DNA from: Flavobacteriales bacterium
Lineage (GTDB): Bacteria; Bacteroidota; Bacteroidia; Flavobacteriales_E; Vicingaceae
Length of the DNA stretch: 64,000 nucleotides
Direction: 5' to 3'
Assembly: GCA_020635815.1 (NCBI GenBank)
Contig: JACJZB010000003.1
Span: 248,001-312,000, forward strand
The position numbers and the translations under genes were made by a program. How positions within the stretch are numbered: the first letter of the stretch is position 1; each line of letters starts with the position of its first letter. Under the pieces are notes generated by a model, which searched no databases, was not told the origin of the DNA, and worked only from the letters and a program-made list of their open reading frames with translations. Shown piece after piece: positions 8,736-16,725 of the stretch.

Positions 8736-9734
8736 ATGGCTGAAGTAAATGCAGAAAAATTAAAAGCACTACAATTAACAATGGATAGGTTGGAAAAAAC
8801 CTATGGTAAAGGAACTGTTATGAAACTTGGAGATGCTCCAGTTTTAGATGTAGATGTTATACCTTCGGGTTCGTTAACGTTAGATTTAGCTTTAGGTATT
8901 AAAGGATATCCTAAAGGAAGAATTGTAGAAATTTATGGACCAGAATCTTCTGGTAAAACTACGTTAGCAATACATGCAATAGCTGAGTGTCAGAAAAAAG
9001 GTGGTATAGCAGCATTTATAGATGCAGAACATGCTTTTGATCAATTTTACGCAGCAGCTTTAGGTGTAGATGTCGAAAACTTATTAATTTCTCAACCTGA
9101 CAATGGAGAACAAGCTTTGGAAATTGCTGATAACCTAATTCGTTCTGGTGCTGTTGATATTATTGTTGTTGATTCTGTTGCGGCTTTAACACCAAAAGCT
9201 GAAATTGAAGGCGAAATGGGTGATTCTCAAATGGGATTACAAGCTCGTTTAATGTCGAAAGCATTAAGAAAGTTAACAGGATCAATAAATAAAGCTAACT
9301 GTACAGCCATTTTTATTAATCAATTAAGAGATAAGATAGGAGTGATGTTTGGTAACCCAGAAACAACTACAGGAGGTAACGCACTTAAATTTTACTCTTC
9401 AATACGTATCGATGTTCGTAGAGCATCTCAAATTAAGGATGGAGATGAGATTACAGGAAATAGAACACGAGTTAAAATTGTGAAAAATAAGGTGGCTCCA
9501 CCATTCCGTAAGGCAGAATTTGATATTATGTATGGTGCAGGAATATCTAAAGTTGGTGAAATTATTGACATAGGTGTAGAGAAGAATATCATTAAGAAAG
9601 CAGGTAGTTGGTTTAGTTATGGAGATACTAAATTAGGACAAGGTAGAGATGCTGTAAAGCAATTATTATTAGATAATCCTGATTTAATGGATGAATTAGA
9701 ACAAAAAATAGTTGCAGAAATTAATCCAGAATAA
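8736..9734 (+). CDS. recA: Recombinase RecA
   Basis: ATP-dependent strand-exchange protein for homologous recombination and DNA repair. Walker A is GPESSGKT (residues 68-75); Walker B is in DIIVVDSVAAL; loop L1/L2 regions are seen in EGEMGDSQMGLQARLMSKALRK and in FINQLRDKIGVMFGNPETTTGGNALKF (read as separate motifs); RIDVRR and TRVKIVKNKVAPPF complete the core. At 332 residues it is slightly shorter than E. coli RecA because the acidic C-terminal tail is short. A strong intrinsic terminator follows. Confidence 0.97.
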   Translation: MAEVNAEKLKALQLTMDRLEKTYGKGTVMKLGDAPVLDVDVIPSGSLTLDLALGIKGYPKGRIVEIYGPESSGKTTLAIHAIAECQKKGGIAAFIDAEHAFDQFYAAALGVDVENLLISQPDNGEQALEIADNLIRSGAVDIIVVDSVAALTPKAEIEGEMGDSQMGLQARLMSKALRKLTGSINKANCTAIFINQLRDKIGVMFGNPETTTGGNALKFYSSIRIDVRRASQIKDGDEITGNRTRVKIVKNKVAPPFRKAEFDIMYGAGISKVGEIIDIGVEKNIIKKAGSWFSYGDTKLGQGRDAVKQLLLDNPDLMDELEQKIVAEINPE

Positions 9735-9758
9735 GTTTCGTTTTTATACTTAACTTTG

Positions 9759-9784
9759 AGTCCCGATTATATCGGGACTTTTTT
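9759..9784 (+). terminator. Intrinsic terminator after recA
   Basis: Perfect 9-bp arms AGTCCCGAT (9759-9767) and ATCGGGACT (9771-9779), a 3-base loop, then TTTTT. The CCCGAT/ATCGGG core is the same as in the hairpin at 31662-31679. Confidence 0.9.
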
Positions 9785-9796
9785 ATTAAATAAATT

Positions 9797-10828
9797 ATGA
9801 GAGTTTTTAGTTATATCTTTTTAATCGTATCATTTTTAATGTTTTCATGTACTGAAAATGTTAACGTAGATGAAAACAAAACAAATGAAGTAGAGGTTGA
9901 TTCTTTAACAGCTTATAAAAATGCAGAATTTGAAGTAGTAAATACACAGTTAAAATCAGATCCAAACAATCCAAATTTATATGTTAAAAGAGCTCAGTTG
10001 TATAAGAAATATGATGAAATTCCTTTTGCAATTGAAGATATTGATAGAGCTATAAAAGTAGATTCGTTGATACCAGAATTTTACTTGTTAAAAGCCGAAA
10101 TGCAAAAACAAATTGATGATTATGCAAATGCAAAAAGAACTTTAGATAAATGTTTATTAATTGACAATAACAATGTTCAAGTTCGTATAGAACTGGGGTG
10201 GATGGCTTTTATTATTCAAAATTATGAGCAAGCAATTGAATATGCGGATGCAGCTTTAAAAAGAAACATGTATGCAGCTGAGGCTTATTACTTAAAAGGA
10301 ATGATTTTTTATGAAAAACAAGATACAGCTAAAGCAATATCTAGTTTAATTACAGCAGTGGAGCAAGAAAGCAATTATTACGAAGCTTATATTCAATTGG
10401 GAATATTACATTTTAAGCAAGATAATGAATTGGCAAAAGGTTATTTTAAAAACGCACTAAGAATAAAACCAAACAGCCCAGAAGCATTATATAATTATGG
10501 TTTATGGTGTCAAGAGCATGGCGATTATAATGAAGCAATAGAAACATATCATAAAATTTTAGAAATAAAACCCTTCCGAGAAGCGTTGTTTAACTTGGGT
10601 TATATCCATCAAGAATATTTAAAAGTTTATGAAGAAGCAATAAATTTTTATACCCAAGCCATAGCTTCAGATAAAAACTATTTTGAGGCTTATTACAATC
10701 GTGGTTTATGTCATGAAAAACTTGGAAATTTAGGTCAGGCAGAGTTAGACTATAGAAAAGCATTAAAAATAAATTCCAATTATGATTATGCTGCCTTATC
10801 TTTAGATAGAATCTTAAAAAAGAAATAA
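9797..10828 (+). CDS. TPR-repeat lipoprotein
   Basis: A 343-residue protein with a lipoprotein signal (lipobox LMFSC, Cys near residue 18) followed by an Asp/Glu/Asn-rich linker and about eight tetratricopeptide repeats from residue 45 to the end (e.g. PNLYVKRAQLYKKYDEIPFA, PEALYNYGLWCQEHGDYNEA, YYNRGLCHEKLGNLGQAELD). TPR arrays are protein-protein scaffolds; no catalytic domain is present. Probably anchored in the periplasmic face of a membrane. It is expressed separately from recA (terminator between) and is followed 40 bases later by the ABC-F gene. Confidence 0.88.
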   Translation: MRVFSYIFLIVSFLMFSCTENVNVDENKTNEVEVDSLTAYKNAEFEVVNTQLKSDPNNPNLYVKRAQLYKKYDEIPFAIEDIDRAIKVDSLIPEFYLLKAEMQKQIDDYANAKRTLDKCLLIDNNNVQVRIELGWMAFIIQNYEQAIEYADAALKRNMYAAEAYYLKGMIFYEKQDTAKAISSLITAVEQESNYYEAYIQLGILHFKQDNELAKGYFKNALRIKPNSPEALYNYGLWCQEHGDYNEAIETYHKILEIKPFREALFNLGYIHQEYLKVYEEAINFYTQAIASDKNYFEAYYNRGLCHEKLGNLGQAELDYRKALKINSNYDYAALSLDRILKKK

Positions 10829-10868
10829 GTTTTTCATATACAACACTCATTTAAATTAGCATAAAAAG

Positions 10869-12737
10869 ATGAATTATCTTTCAGTTGAAGCATTAACAAA
10901 ATCGTATGGCGAAAGAGTGTTGTTTGAAAACATAACCTTTGGAATTAGTAAAGGGCAAAAAGTAGCTTTTATTGCAAAAAATGGAACAGGAAAATCTACC
11001 TTTCTAAAGATTTTAGCTGGCAAGGAAGGATATGATTCAGGAAATGTAGTTTTTCGTAATGACATCAAAATAGGCTATTTACACCAAACTCCAGAATTTG
11101 AAGACAAGCATACTATAAGTGAAACTATCTTTAAGTCATCTTCGGCTGAGATAGAAGCAATAAAAGAATATGAAAGAGCAGTATTAAACCCTGATGATAA
11201 TGAGCGTATGCAACAAGCCTTTGAAAAAATGGATGCATTAAAGGCTTGGGACTACGAAATCAGAATAAAACAAATTTTAGGACAATTAAACATCCACGAT
11301 TTAGAACGAAAAATAGGTGAGCTTTCGGGAGGACAGCTAAAACGTATTGCTTTGGCTCAAGTATTAATTGAAGAACCTGATTTTATTATCTTAGATGAAC
11401 CTACCAACCACCTAGATTTAGACATGATTGAATGGTTAGAAGGTTACTTAACCAAAGAAAATGTGACTATCTTAATGGTAACTCACGACCGTTATTTCTT
11501 AGAGCGAGTTTGTAATGAAATTATTGAATTTGACAACAAGAATTTATATAAATACAACGGAAATTATAGTTATTACTTAGAAAAGAAAGAAGAGCGGATA
11601 GAAAGCTTTGAGGCATCTGTAGATAAGGCAAAGAATCTTTACAAAAAAGAATTAGAATGGATGCGAAGGATGCCAAAGGCAAGAGGAACTAAAGCAAAAT
11701 CAAGAGAAGAAGCGTTTTATAAAACTGAACATACAGCACATCAAAAATTAGATAAAAGTAAAGTTGATATAGAAGTAAATGTAACTCGATTAGGCAGTAA
11801 AATTTTAGAGTTATCACACGTTAAAAAATCCTTTGGTGATTTAACCATTTTGGAAGATTTTAGCTATGTGTTTAAACGATTTGAGAAAGTTGGAATTGTT
11901 GGGAAAAATGGAGTAGGTAAATCTACATTTTTAGATATGCTTACAGGATTACAAAAACCTGATTCTGGAATAATAGACACAGGAGATACCGTTGTGTATG
12001 GCTATTATACACAAAATGGGATAAATCTAAAAGAAGATAAAAGAGTAATAGATACGATAAAAGATATTGCAGAAGTTATTCCGTTGGCAAAAGGTAGAGT
12101 TATGACTGCGGCTCAAATGCTCGAAAAGTTTTTGTTTACCAAAGACATGCATTACAATATGGTAGCTAAGTTGAGTGGGGGTGAGCGAAGAAGGTTGTAT
12201 TTGTTAACCATCTTAATGAAAAACCCTAACTTTTTAATTTTAGATGAGCCTACCAACGATTTGGATGTAATGACTTTAAATGTTTTGGAAGATTTTTTAA
12301 GCGATTTTCAAGGATGTTTGATTGTAGTAACACACGACAGGTATTTTATGGATAAACTAGTTGATCACTTGTTTGTGTTTGAAGGAGATGGTAAAATAAA
12401 AGATTATTTAGGGAAATATACCGATTATCGTAATGATAGGAAGGAACTAGAAGAAGAAGCAAAGCAACAGTCGAAACCCAAACAGGTTGAAGAAGTAAAA
12501 GTAAAAGAGGCAGAAAAACCTAAAACAAAGTTGGCTTACAAAGAAAAACTAGAGTTTGAAAGCTTGGAAAAAGAGATTCCACTGTTAGAAGAACAAAAAG
12601 AAAAATTAAATAACCAATTGGCAGAAAATATTGCCGACCATGAAGAGTTACTAAAACTAACGGAAGAATTAGGCAGAATTACTGCTGATTTAGATGAAAA
12701 AACTGATCGTTGGTTAACCTTGTCTGAATTTGCTTAA
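10869..12737 (+). CDS. ABC-F family ATPase (Uup-like)
   Basis: A soluble 622-residue protein with two ABC nucleotide-binding domains in one chain and no membrane segment, the hallmark of ABC-F proteins that act on the ribosome. First NBD: Walker A AKNGTGKST, signature LSGGQLKRIALAQ, Walker B FIILDEPTNHLD. Second NBD: Walker A GKNGVGKST, signature LSGGERRRLYLL, Walker B FLILDEPTNDLD. The linker between them holds basic residues (RRMPKARGTKAKSREE), and the C-terminal ~90 residues are a Lys/Glu-rich coiled coil (ELEEEAKQQ to the end) as in Uup, which supports the Uup assignment over EttA or antibiotic-protection types. Confidence 0.93.
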   Translation: MNYLSVEALTKSYGERVLFENITFGISKGQKVAFIAKNGTGKSTFLKILAGKEGYDSGNVVFRNDIKIGYLHQTPEFEDKHTISETIFKSSSAEIEAIKEYERAVLNPDDNERMQQAFEKMDALKAWDYEIRIKQILGQLNIHDLERKIGELSGGQLKRIALAQVLIEEPDFIILDEPTNHLDLDMIEWLEGYLTKENVTILMVTHDRYFLERVCNEIIEFDNKNLYKYNGNYSYYLEKKEERIESFEASVDKAKNLYKKELEWMRRMPKARGTKAKSREEAFYKTEHTAHQKLDKSKVDIEVNVTRLGSKILELSHVKKSFGDLTILEDFSYVFKRFEKVGIVGKNGVGKSTFLDMLTGLQKPDSGIIDTGDTVVYGYYTQNGINLKEDKRVIDTIKDIAEVIPLAKGRVMTAAQMLEKFLFTKDMHYNMVAKLSGGERRRLYLLTILMKNPNFLILDEPTNDLDVMTLNVLEDFLSDFQGCLIVVTHDRYFMDKLVDHLFVFEGDGKIKDYLGKYTDYRNDRKELEEEAKQQSKPKQVEEVKVKEAEKPKTKLAYKEKLEFESLEKEIPLLEEQKEKLNNQLAENIADHEELLKLTEELGRITADLDEKTDRWLTLSEFA

Positions 12738-12776
12738 TAAGAAAGTGTCATACTGATTGAAGTTGAAGTATTTAAC

Positions 12777-13280
12777 TTAAACCCTTGTCAATTTTTCAAT
12801 AATACTTTTGTGCTGAGGATAAATAGCTGAGAGTTCATCTCTTTTAGCTAACTCAAAGTCATCAAAATCGAAACCTGGAGCAACAGTACAGCCAACAAAA
12901 GAATAATCGTTTTCATTTTCAACACTCGAAGCAAACCAACAATTTGCTGGTACAGTTAATTGCGGGTATTGTCCATTTAAAATGTCCATTCCAATAATGT
13001 GTTTGGTGTAAATGCCTTTTTCATCTATTACATGAACAGCAAGGGGAGAACCGTCGTAAAAATGCCATATTTCATCTTGCATTATGCGATGAAACCCAGA
13101 GAAATTATCTGAAGTTAGTAGAAAGTAAATGCTTGTACAAAAACATCTGTCTCCTGAAAATTGAGGTAAAGCAGCATTTGAAATAATGTCTTTACTTCTG
13201 TATTCTTCTTTGTAATATCCCCCTTCAGGGTGTGGAAGCATTTCTAATTGTTCCACAATTTTGATATAGTCTAATTTCAT
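12777..13280 (-). CDS. Cupin, DUF985 family
   Basis: A 168-residue single-domain cupin. I start at ATG 13280 (MKLDYIKIVEQLEMLPHPEGG), where the DUF985 homology begins; an in-frame extension to 13352 would run through the upstream small gene. Family marks are LPHPEGGYYKEEYRS, FLLTSDNFSGFHRI, DEIWHFYDGSP and the end VAPGFDFDDFELAKRDEL. The fold is RmlC-like with a metal or ligand pocket, but no reaction is established for the family. The start overlaps the stop of the 52-residue membrane protein gene (ATGA), so they are translationally coupled. Confidence 0.87.
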   Translation of the reverse strand: MKLDYIKIVEQLEMLPHPEGGYYKEEYRSKDIISNAALPQFSGDRCFCTSIYFLLTSDNFSGFHRIMQDEIWHFYDGSPLAVHVIDEKGIYTKHIIGMDILNGQYPQLTVPANCWFASSVENENDYSFVGCTVAPGFDFDDFELAKRDELSAIYPQHKSIIEKLTRV

Positions 13281-13435
13281 TTTTTTGTGATGGTTTTCCA
13301 TAAATAATAAGCAGCAACGATAAGTATTAATACTAAAATAACCTTTAGCCATATTGGAGCATAATAAATTGAAATTACCAATAATGGTAAAATAAATATA
13401 CTTGCTAAATGTGCTATACCTTGATTTTGTTTCAT
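13277..13435 (-). CDS. Small membrane protein, 52 residues
   Basis: A short ORF with ATG at 13433-13435 and TGA at 13277-13279. It encodes two hydrophobic stretches, about LASIFILPLLVISIYY (residues 10-25) and VILVLILIVAAYYLW (32-46), separated by APIWLK, with a basic end (KTITKK). The stop overlaps the cupin start as ATGA, the usual sign of translational coupling in a two-gene operon. No family recognised. Confidence 0.6.
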   Translation of the reverse strand: MKQNQGIAHLASIFILPLLVISIYYAPIWLKVILVLILIVAAYYLWKTITKK

Positions 13436-13454
13436 TATTCTTTTTAATTCACAA

Positions 13455-13540
13455 ATCCTTTATCACACTGAGTTTATCAAAGTGTTATAAAAGATATATC
13501 AGCTATTGTCTAATAGTTCGACAAGCACTCTATGACAATA
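13455..13540. repeat. Degenerate inverted pair of the CATGCTGAG...GTCGAAG repeat
   Basis: Read on the minus strand, GTCATAGAGTGCTTGTCGAA is followed by TTTGATAAACTCAGTGTGAT, a worn, facing pair of the element seen intact at 25628-25650. Arms TATTGTC (13504-13510) and GACAATA (13534-13540) also pair. It lies between the small membrane protein and TIGR02757 genes. Confidence 0.5.
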
Positions 13541-13547
13541 AATTAAT

Positions 13548-14312
13548 TTAAAATTTCTCAAAAACGCCTAAGCCAAACAAGCTAAAATCGTATTTAACAG
13601 GGTCGTTATTGTCAAATTGTTTTAAACTTTCGGTTAATTCAACAGTTGCTTTCCAATCATCTTGTGTTCGTTTTAAGATACCCAATTTACGAGCTACATT
13701 TCCTGAATGAACATCTAAAGGACACATTAAGTTTTTAGTAGCTATTTTATTCCACAGTCCAAAATCAACACCTCTTTTATCATTTCTAACCATCCAACGT
13801 AAATACATATTTATTCGTTTTGCAGCAGAATTCTTTAAGGGGTCGGAAATATGTTTTTGAGTACGTTGTGGATGATTGATTTCAAAAAATATACGTTTAA
13901 AATTAGCAATGCTTTGTTGCATGTTATTAGGATGTTGTGCAAACACATTTTCTAATCCGTTATGTTTGGTATAAATATTTTTTAAAGCAGTAATAAAATA
14001 TTGAGCATCTATTCCATTAAATGTACGATGTTTAAAATCCGCAAAACGTTTCAACTCTTTTTGGTTGTGGTTCATCACAAAATCAAAAGGCTCCATATCC
14101 ATTGATTCAACAAAGCTATTGGCATTTTTTATAATTGTTTTTCGTTGTCCCCAAGCAATGGTTGCACTAATAAAACCAGCTATTTCAATGTCTTCTTTTT
14201 TGGTAAAAAGATGTGGTATAGAAATTGGGTCAGATTCAATAAAAGAACTACGATTAAACTGGTCGTATTTTTCGTTTAATAATTGATGTATTTCGTGGTT
14301 TGTTAAAGTCAT
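13548..14312 (-). CDS. TIGR02757 (DUF2400) family protein
   Basis: A 254-residue soluble protein matching the Bacteroidota-type DUF2400/TIGR02757 family along its whole length: DPISIPHLFTKKEDIEIAG near the start, ISATIAWGQRKTI, FMYLRWMVR-like MYLRWMVRNDKRGVDFGLW, and CPLDVHSGNVARKLG towards the end. The helical, DNA-glycosylase-like arrangement and the DVHSGNVAR motif have suggested a relation to helix-hairpin-helix enzymes, but the function is unknown. The C-terminus YDFSLFGLGVFEKF is typical, so the gene is complete. Confidence 0.85.
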   Translation of the reverse strand: MTLTNHEIHQLLNEKYDQFNRSSFIESDPISIPHLFTKKEDIEIAGFISATIAWGQRKTIIKNANSFVESMDMEPFDFVMNHNQKELKRFADFKHRTFNGIDAQYFITALKNIYTKHNGLENVFAQHPNNMQQSIANFKRIFFEINHPQRTQKHISDPLKNSAAKRINMYLRWMVRNDKRGVDFGLWNKIATKNLMCPLDVHSGNVARKLGILKRTQDDWKATVELTESLKQFDNNDPVKYDFSLFGLGVFEKF

Positions 14313-14394
14313 TTATAAATAATTGAATGTAAAGGTCTAATTTTAATTTAAAAATTTAAAACTGAAGCAAAAATATTACATATTAATAATCGCT

Positions 14395-15018
14395 GTGTTT
14401 TTTAGTAAACTATTGGTAGCTCAGCAGGTAGATACCAACGATTTATTAAAAAGCACTGATACATCTATAGTTGAAGTAGTAGAGCAAAAACGACCAGATG
14501 GAACAGTGGTGCAAGCTTTTGTGGTTGATGGAGATACAACGTATTCTTATACTTTTTCTCCCGTTCGTATTGTTGCCGTTCGTCCTTATGGCGATGTTGA
14601 AAAGGATAAAGAATTTAGACGTTTACGTTATCATGTTGTAAAAGTGTATCCTTATGCAAAGCTAGCTTCAGCTAAGTTAAACATGTATAATGAAGAGTTG
14701 ACTAAAATAAAGTCAAACAGAAAAAGAAGATTGCTGTTAAAGAAAAGAGAGAAAGAATTAAAAGAAGAGTTTACAGAAGTAATTAAAAAAATGTCGGTAA
14801 CACAGGGTAGGGTGCTGGTAAAATTAATCGACAGAGAAACAGGTGAATCTACTTATGATATTATAAAAGAAATGAGGGGTGGCTTTAAAGCCTTTATCTA
14901 TCAAGGGGTTGCACGCTTGTATAGTGCCAACCTTAAATCACGGTACAATCCTCAAGAAAATGAGGAGGATGAAATGATTGAACGAATAGTTTTACTAATA
15001 GAAGAAGGTAAAATTTAA
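14395..15018 (+). CDS. DUF4294 family secreted protein
   Basis: A Bacteroidota-specific family of unknown function: SYTFSPVRIVAVRPYGDVEKDKEF(first part) and RRLRYHVVKVYPYAKLASAKL are characteristic, followed by a long basic helix (KSNRKRRLLLKKREKELKEEF) and LYSANLKSRYNPQENEEDE. I give the GTG at 14395 as the first conventional start, but it leaves only a stub of signal peptide. The frame stays open to 14347, and residues upstream (KQKYYILIIAVFFSKLLVAQ) make a proper signal peptide, so translation probably begins near the CTG at 14362 or another non-ATG codon. The stop overlaps the convergent START-like gene by four bases. Confidence 0.8.
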   Translation: MFFSKLLVAQQVDTNDLLKSTDTSIVEVVEQKRPDGTVVQAFVVDGDTTYSYTFSPVRIVAVRPYGDVEKDKEFRRLRYHVVKVYPYAKLASAKLNMYNEELTKIKSNRKRRLLLKKREKELKEEFTEVIKKMSVTQGRVLVKLIDRETGESTYDIIKEMRGGFKAFIYQGVARLYSANLKSRYNPQENEEDEMIERIVLLIEEGKI

Positions 15019-15395
15019 CCAATTATAGAGTGCAAGTTATCTAACTGAGCTTCCCACAATTGTTTTGCTTCATCTACTTCATCTTCGTAAGCAAAATCAG
15101 TTACCATTAAGGCAACATCTTTTGTTAAATCGTCAATTTGTATTTTAAGTTCAAAATAAGTGTCAGGGTCTTCGTCAGTAATCCACTTAAACTTGATAGA
15201 TGAGTTTGTTTTTTTACTCACCAATTTAGCTTGTTCTTCTGCACCATCCCATATAAAGGTAAATAGTTCACCTCTAGAGTTAACATTATCAGCAAACCAC
15301 TGGCTTAAACCACTAGGTGTTGCAATATAACTGTACAATAAGTTTGGTGAAGATTTTATCACAAACTCTAATTCATATTTTATTTTGTCAGACAT
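15015..15395 (-). CDS. START-like domain protein
   Basis: A 126-residue single-domain protein of the SRPBCC/AHSA1-like fold: the N-terminal strand and helices in ELEFVIKSSPNLLYSYIATP, then SGLSQWFADNV, a run of beta strands (GELFTFIWDG, SSIKFKWITDED, YFELKIQIDDL) and a C-terminal helix. This pattern is the START-like family common in Bacteroidota. The fold binds hydrophobic ligands in relatives; no ligand is known here. It is oriented toward DUF4294 with a four-base stop-to-stop overlap, so no terminator lies between them. Confidence 0.8.
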   Translation of the reverse strand: MSDKIKYELEFVIKSSPNLLYSYIATPSGLSQWFADNVNSRGELFTFIWDGAEEQAKLVSKKTNSSIKFKWITDEDPDTYFELKIQIDDLTKDVALMVTDFAYEDEVDEAKQLWEAQLDNLHSIIG

Positions 15396-15488
15396 CTCAA
15401 AAGTGTTTTAGGGTTGATAATGACTAGGCTGCAATATATGAAAAATATTGAATGAAAATATTAAGTAAAAAAAAAATGAAACAAATTG

Positions 15489-15517
15489 TTGATAAAATGA
15501 CAAAACTACTATATTTG
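15489..15517 (+). promoter_or_regulatory. Promoter of tRNA-Met
   Basis: TTG (15489-15491), 18-base spacer, TATATTTG (15510-15517): a full Bacteroidota consensus promoter ending 12 bases before the tRNA. Confidence 0.75.
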
Positions 15518-15529
15518 CAACCTCTTAAT

Positions 15530-15603
15530 GGCGAGGTAGCTCAGTTGGTTAGAGCGCCGGATTCATAACCCGGAGGTCAGGAGTTCAAATCTCCTTCTCG
15601 CTA
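15530..15603 (+). tRNA. tRNA-Met (CAT)
   Basis: A 74-nt cloverleaf: acceptor GGCGAGG/TCTCGCT (with two G-T pairs at its ends), D arm GCTCAGTTGGTTAGAGC, anticodon loop TTCATAA (CAT), T arm AGGAG-TTCAAAT-CTCCT, discriminator A. CCA is not encoded. The normal acceptor pairing and D-loop favour elongator Met over initiator; a lysidine-modified Ile tRNA cannot be fully excluded because it also has CAT. Confidence 0.93.
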
Positions 15604-15616
15604 CATTAAAAATCAG

Positions 15617-15644
15617 GCAGTTACAAAAAGTAGCTGCTTTTTTT
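15617..15644 (+). terminator. Intrinsic terminator after tRNA-Met
   Basis: Arms GCAGTTAC (15617-15624) and GTAGCTGC (15630-15637) pair with one T-G wobble around an AAAAA loop and are followed by seven T. Confidence 0.85.
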
Positions 15645-15714
15645 ATGTCTTGGAGTGGAGCATCGGAGTGGGAAAGATTTAATATATTTAGCAATTCTTT
15701 ATATCATTTTTATT

Positions 15715-16683
15715 ATGCCAGAAGTTGATTCCATCCAAAAGTATTTATTGCAAAAGGTTAGTAGCTTTTATGGGTTCAGTGAAGATGAACAAAAAATCAC
15801 TCAATTATCTTCAAGTTTTACCCAAGTTTATAAGCTTATTGTTGGTGGAAATATTATCATTATTAAAATATATAATGAAGATTATAAAACACGTAAGGAC
15901 GTAATTGCTGAAATTAATATTTTAAAACACTTAATTGAAGATGGTGCTCATGTTAATGAGCCAATGGTAGGAATAAAAGGCGATTATATTTTCAATATTG
16001 AGAATGAAAATAGATTTGCTGTAGGTTTTAAGTATTTTGACGGTAAAGAAATTGTGAAACTTGATGAAACTAAAAATTTTAAGCTGGGAAGTAATTTAGC
16101 TGAGATTCATGCTAAATCACAAGGTTTTAATATTGTAATGGATAAGCCAAAATATGATATTGATACTTTATGGGATGAACCTATTAAATTAATGACTCCA
16201 TATTTAACAGTAGAAGAACTATCTTATTTAGAAGTGTTAAGAGAAAAAATATTACTTCAAATTGAAGATGTCAATCTACAAATTACCAAGGAAAATTATG
16301 GTGTTTGCCATGGCGATTATATTTCTCGAAATACTCTTTGGGATGAAAAAGGTAGTTGCCAAACAATAGATTTTGAATTCTTTTCTAAAGGATATAGAGC
16401 TTATGATATTTCACATTATAAATGGCAATTGGAGTATTTTAATTATGAAGAATCTTATTCAAGAAGTTCATGGAGTGATTTTTTAAAAGGGTACAATTCT
16501 GTTAGAAATATTTTTGAACAGGAAATGAAACTGGTTGATGTTTCATTGTTGTTGTATCATATTTTTATGGCTGGTGAAAGAGTAAAACTATCAAAAATAT
16601 TAGGGGAGCAATTTGTAGAAAGACCCTTTTGGGATAAGTGCATGGAGTTTTTATATAGAAAGGAAGAAGAAGTTTTTAAATAG
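15715..16683 (+). CDS. Aminoglycoside phosphotransferase (APH)-like kinase
   Basis: A 322-residue small-molecule kinase of the APH/choline kinase/homoserine kinase fold. I use ATG 15715 (MPEVDSIQKYLLQK); the GTG at 15655 would add an implausible hydrophobic stretch and lies just after the tRNA terminator. N-lobe: IIIIKIYNED contains the ATP-binding Lys and is preceded by the Ser/Thr-rich loop LSSSFTQVYKL. C-lobe: catalytic loop CHGDYISRN and the metal-binding Asp in TIDFEFFSKGYRAYDI. The presence of YDISHYKW is typical of APH-family members. Substrate unknown; antibiotic resistance should not be assumed. The 3' end overlaps a remnant of a minus-strand gene. Confidence 0.85.
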   Translation: MPEVDSIQKYLLQKVSSFYGFSEDEQKITQLSSSFTQVYKLIVGGNIIIIKIYNEDYKTRKDVIAEINILKHLIEDGAHVNEPMVGIKGDYIFNIENENRFAVGFKYFDGKEIVKLDETKNFKLGSNLAEIHAKSQGFNIVMDKPKYDIDTLWDEPIKLMTPYLTVEELSYLEVLREKILLQIEDVNLQITKENYGVCHGDYISRNTLWDEKGSCQTIDFEFFSKGYRAYDISHYKWQLEYFNYEESYSRSSWSDFLKGYNSVRNIFEQEMKLVDVSLLLYHIFMAGERVKLSKILGEQFVERPFWDKCMEFLYRKEEEVFK

Positions 16684-16723
16684 CAGCAACCAAAACAATC
16701 AATATGATAAGGAGGTTTTTCAT
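16676..16723 (-). pseudogene. Remnant of a duplicated secreted-protein gene (signal peptide only)
   Basis: An ATG at 16721-16723, overlapping the TGA of the gluzincin-like gene as ATGA, opens a 15-codon frame MKNLLIILIVLVAAI that stops inside the end of the convergent kinase gene. It is nearly identical to the start of the neighbouring gene (MKNLLAILIVLFAAQ). The DNA 16682-16725 matches 17725-17768 with three mismatches. It looks like what is left of a tandem paralogue after a deletion. Confidence 0.6.
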
Positions 16724-16725
16724 TT
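16682..16725. repeat. 44-bp direct repeat, copy 1
   Basis: Matches 17725-17768 over 44 bases with three central mismatches plus end differences; covers the start codon and signal-peptide codons of the gluzincin-like gene. Confidence 0.85.

Noticed and set aside
13281..13352. Upstream extension of the cupin gene
   Set aside because: It overlaps the 52-residue membrane protein gene and lacks similarity to the family; ATG 13280 fits the domain start and the ATGA overlap.
15655..15714. GTG start for the APH-like kinase
   Set aside because: The added residues form an implausible hydrophobic stretch directly after the tRNA terminator; ATG 15715 is preferred.
15715..16683. Aminoglycoside resistance gene
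   Set aside because: The fold is APH-like, but that family includes many kinases for metabolites; nothing indicates an antibiotic substrate.
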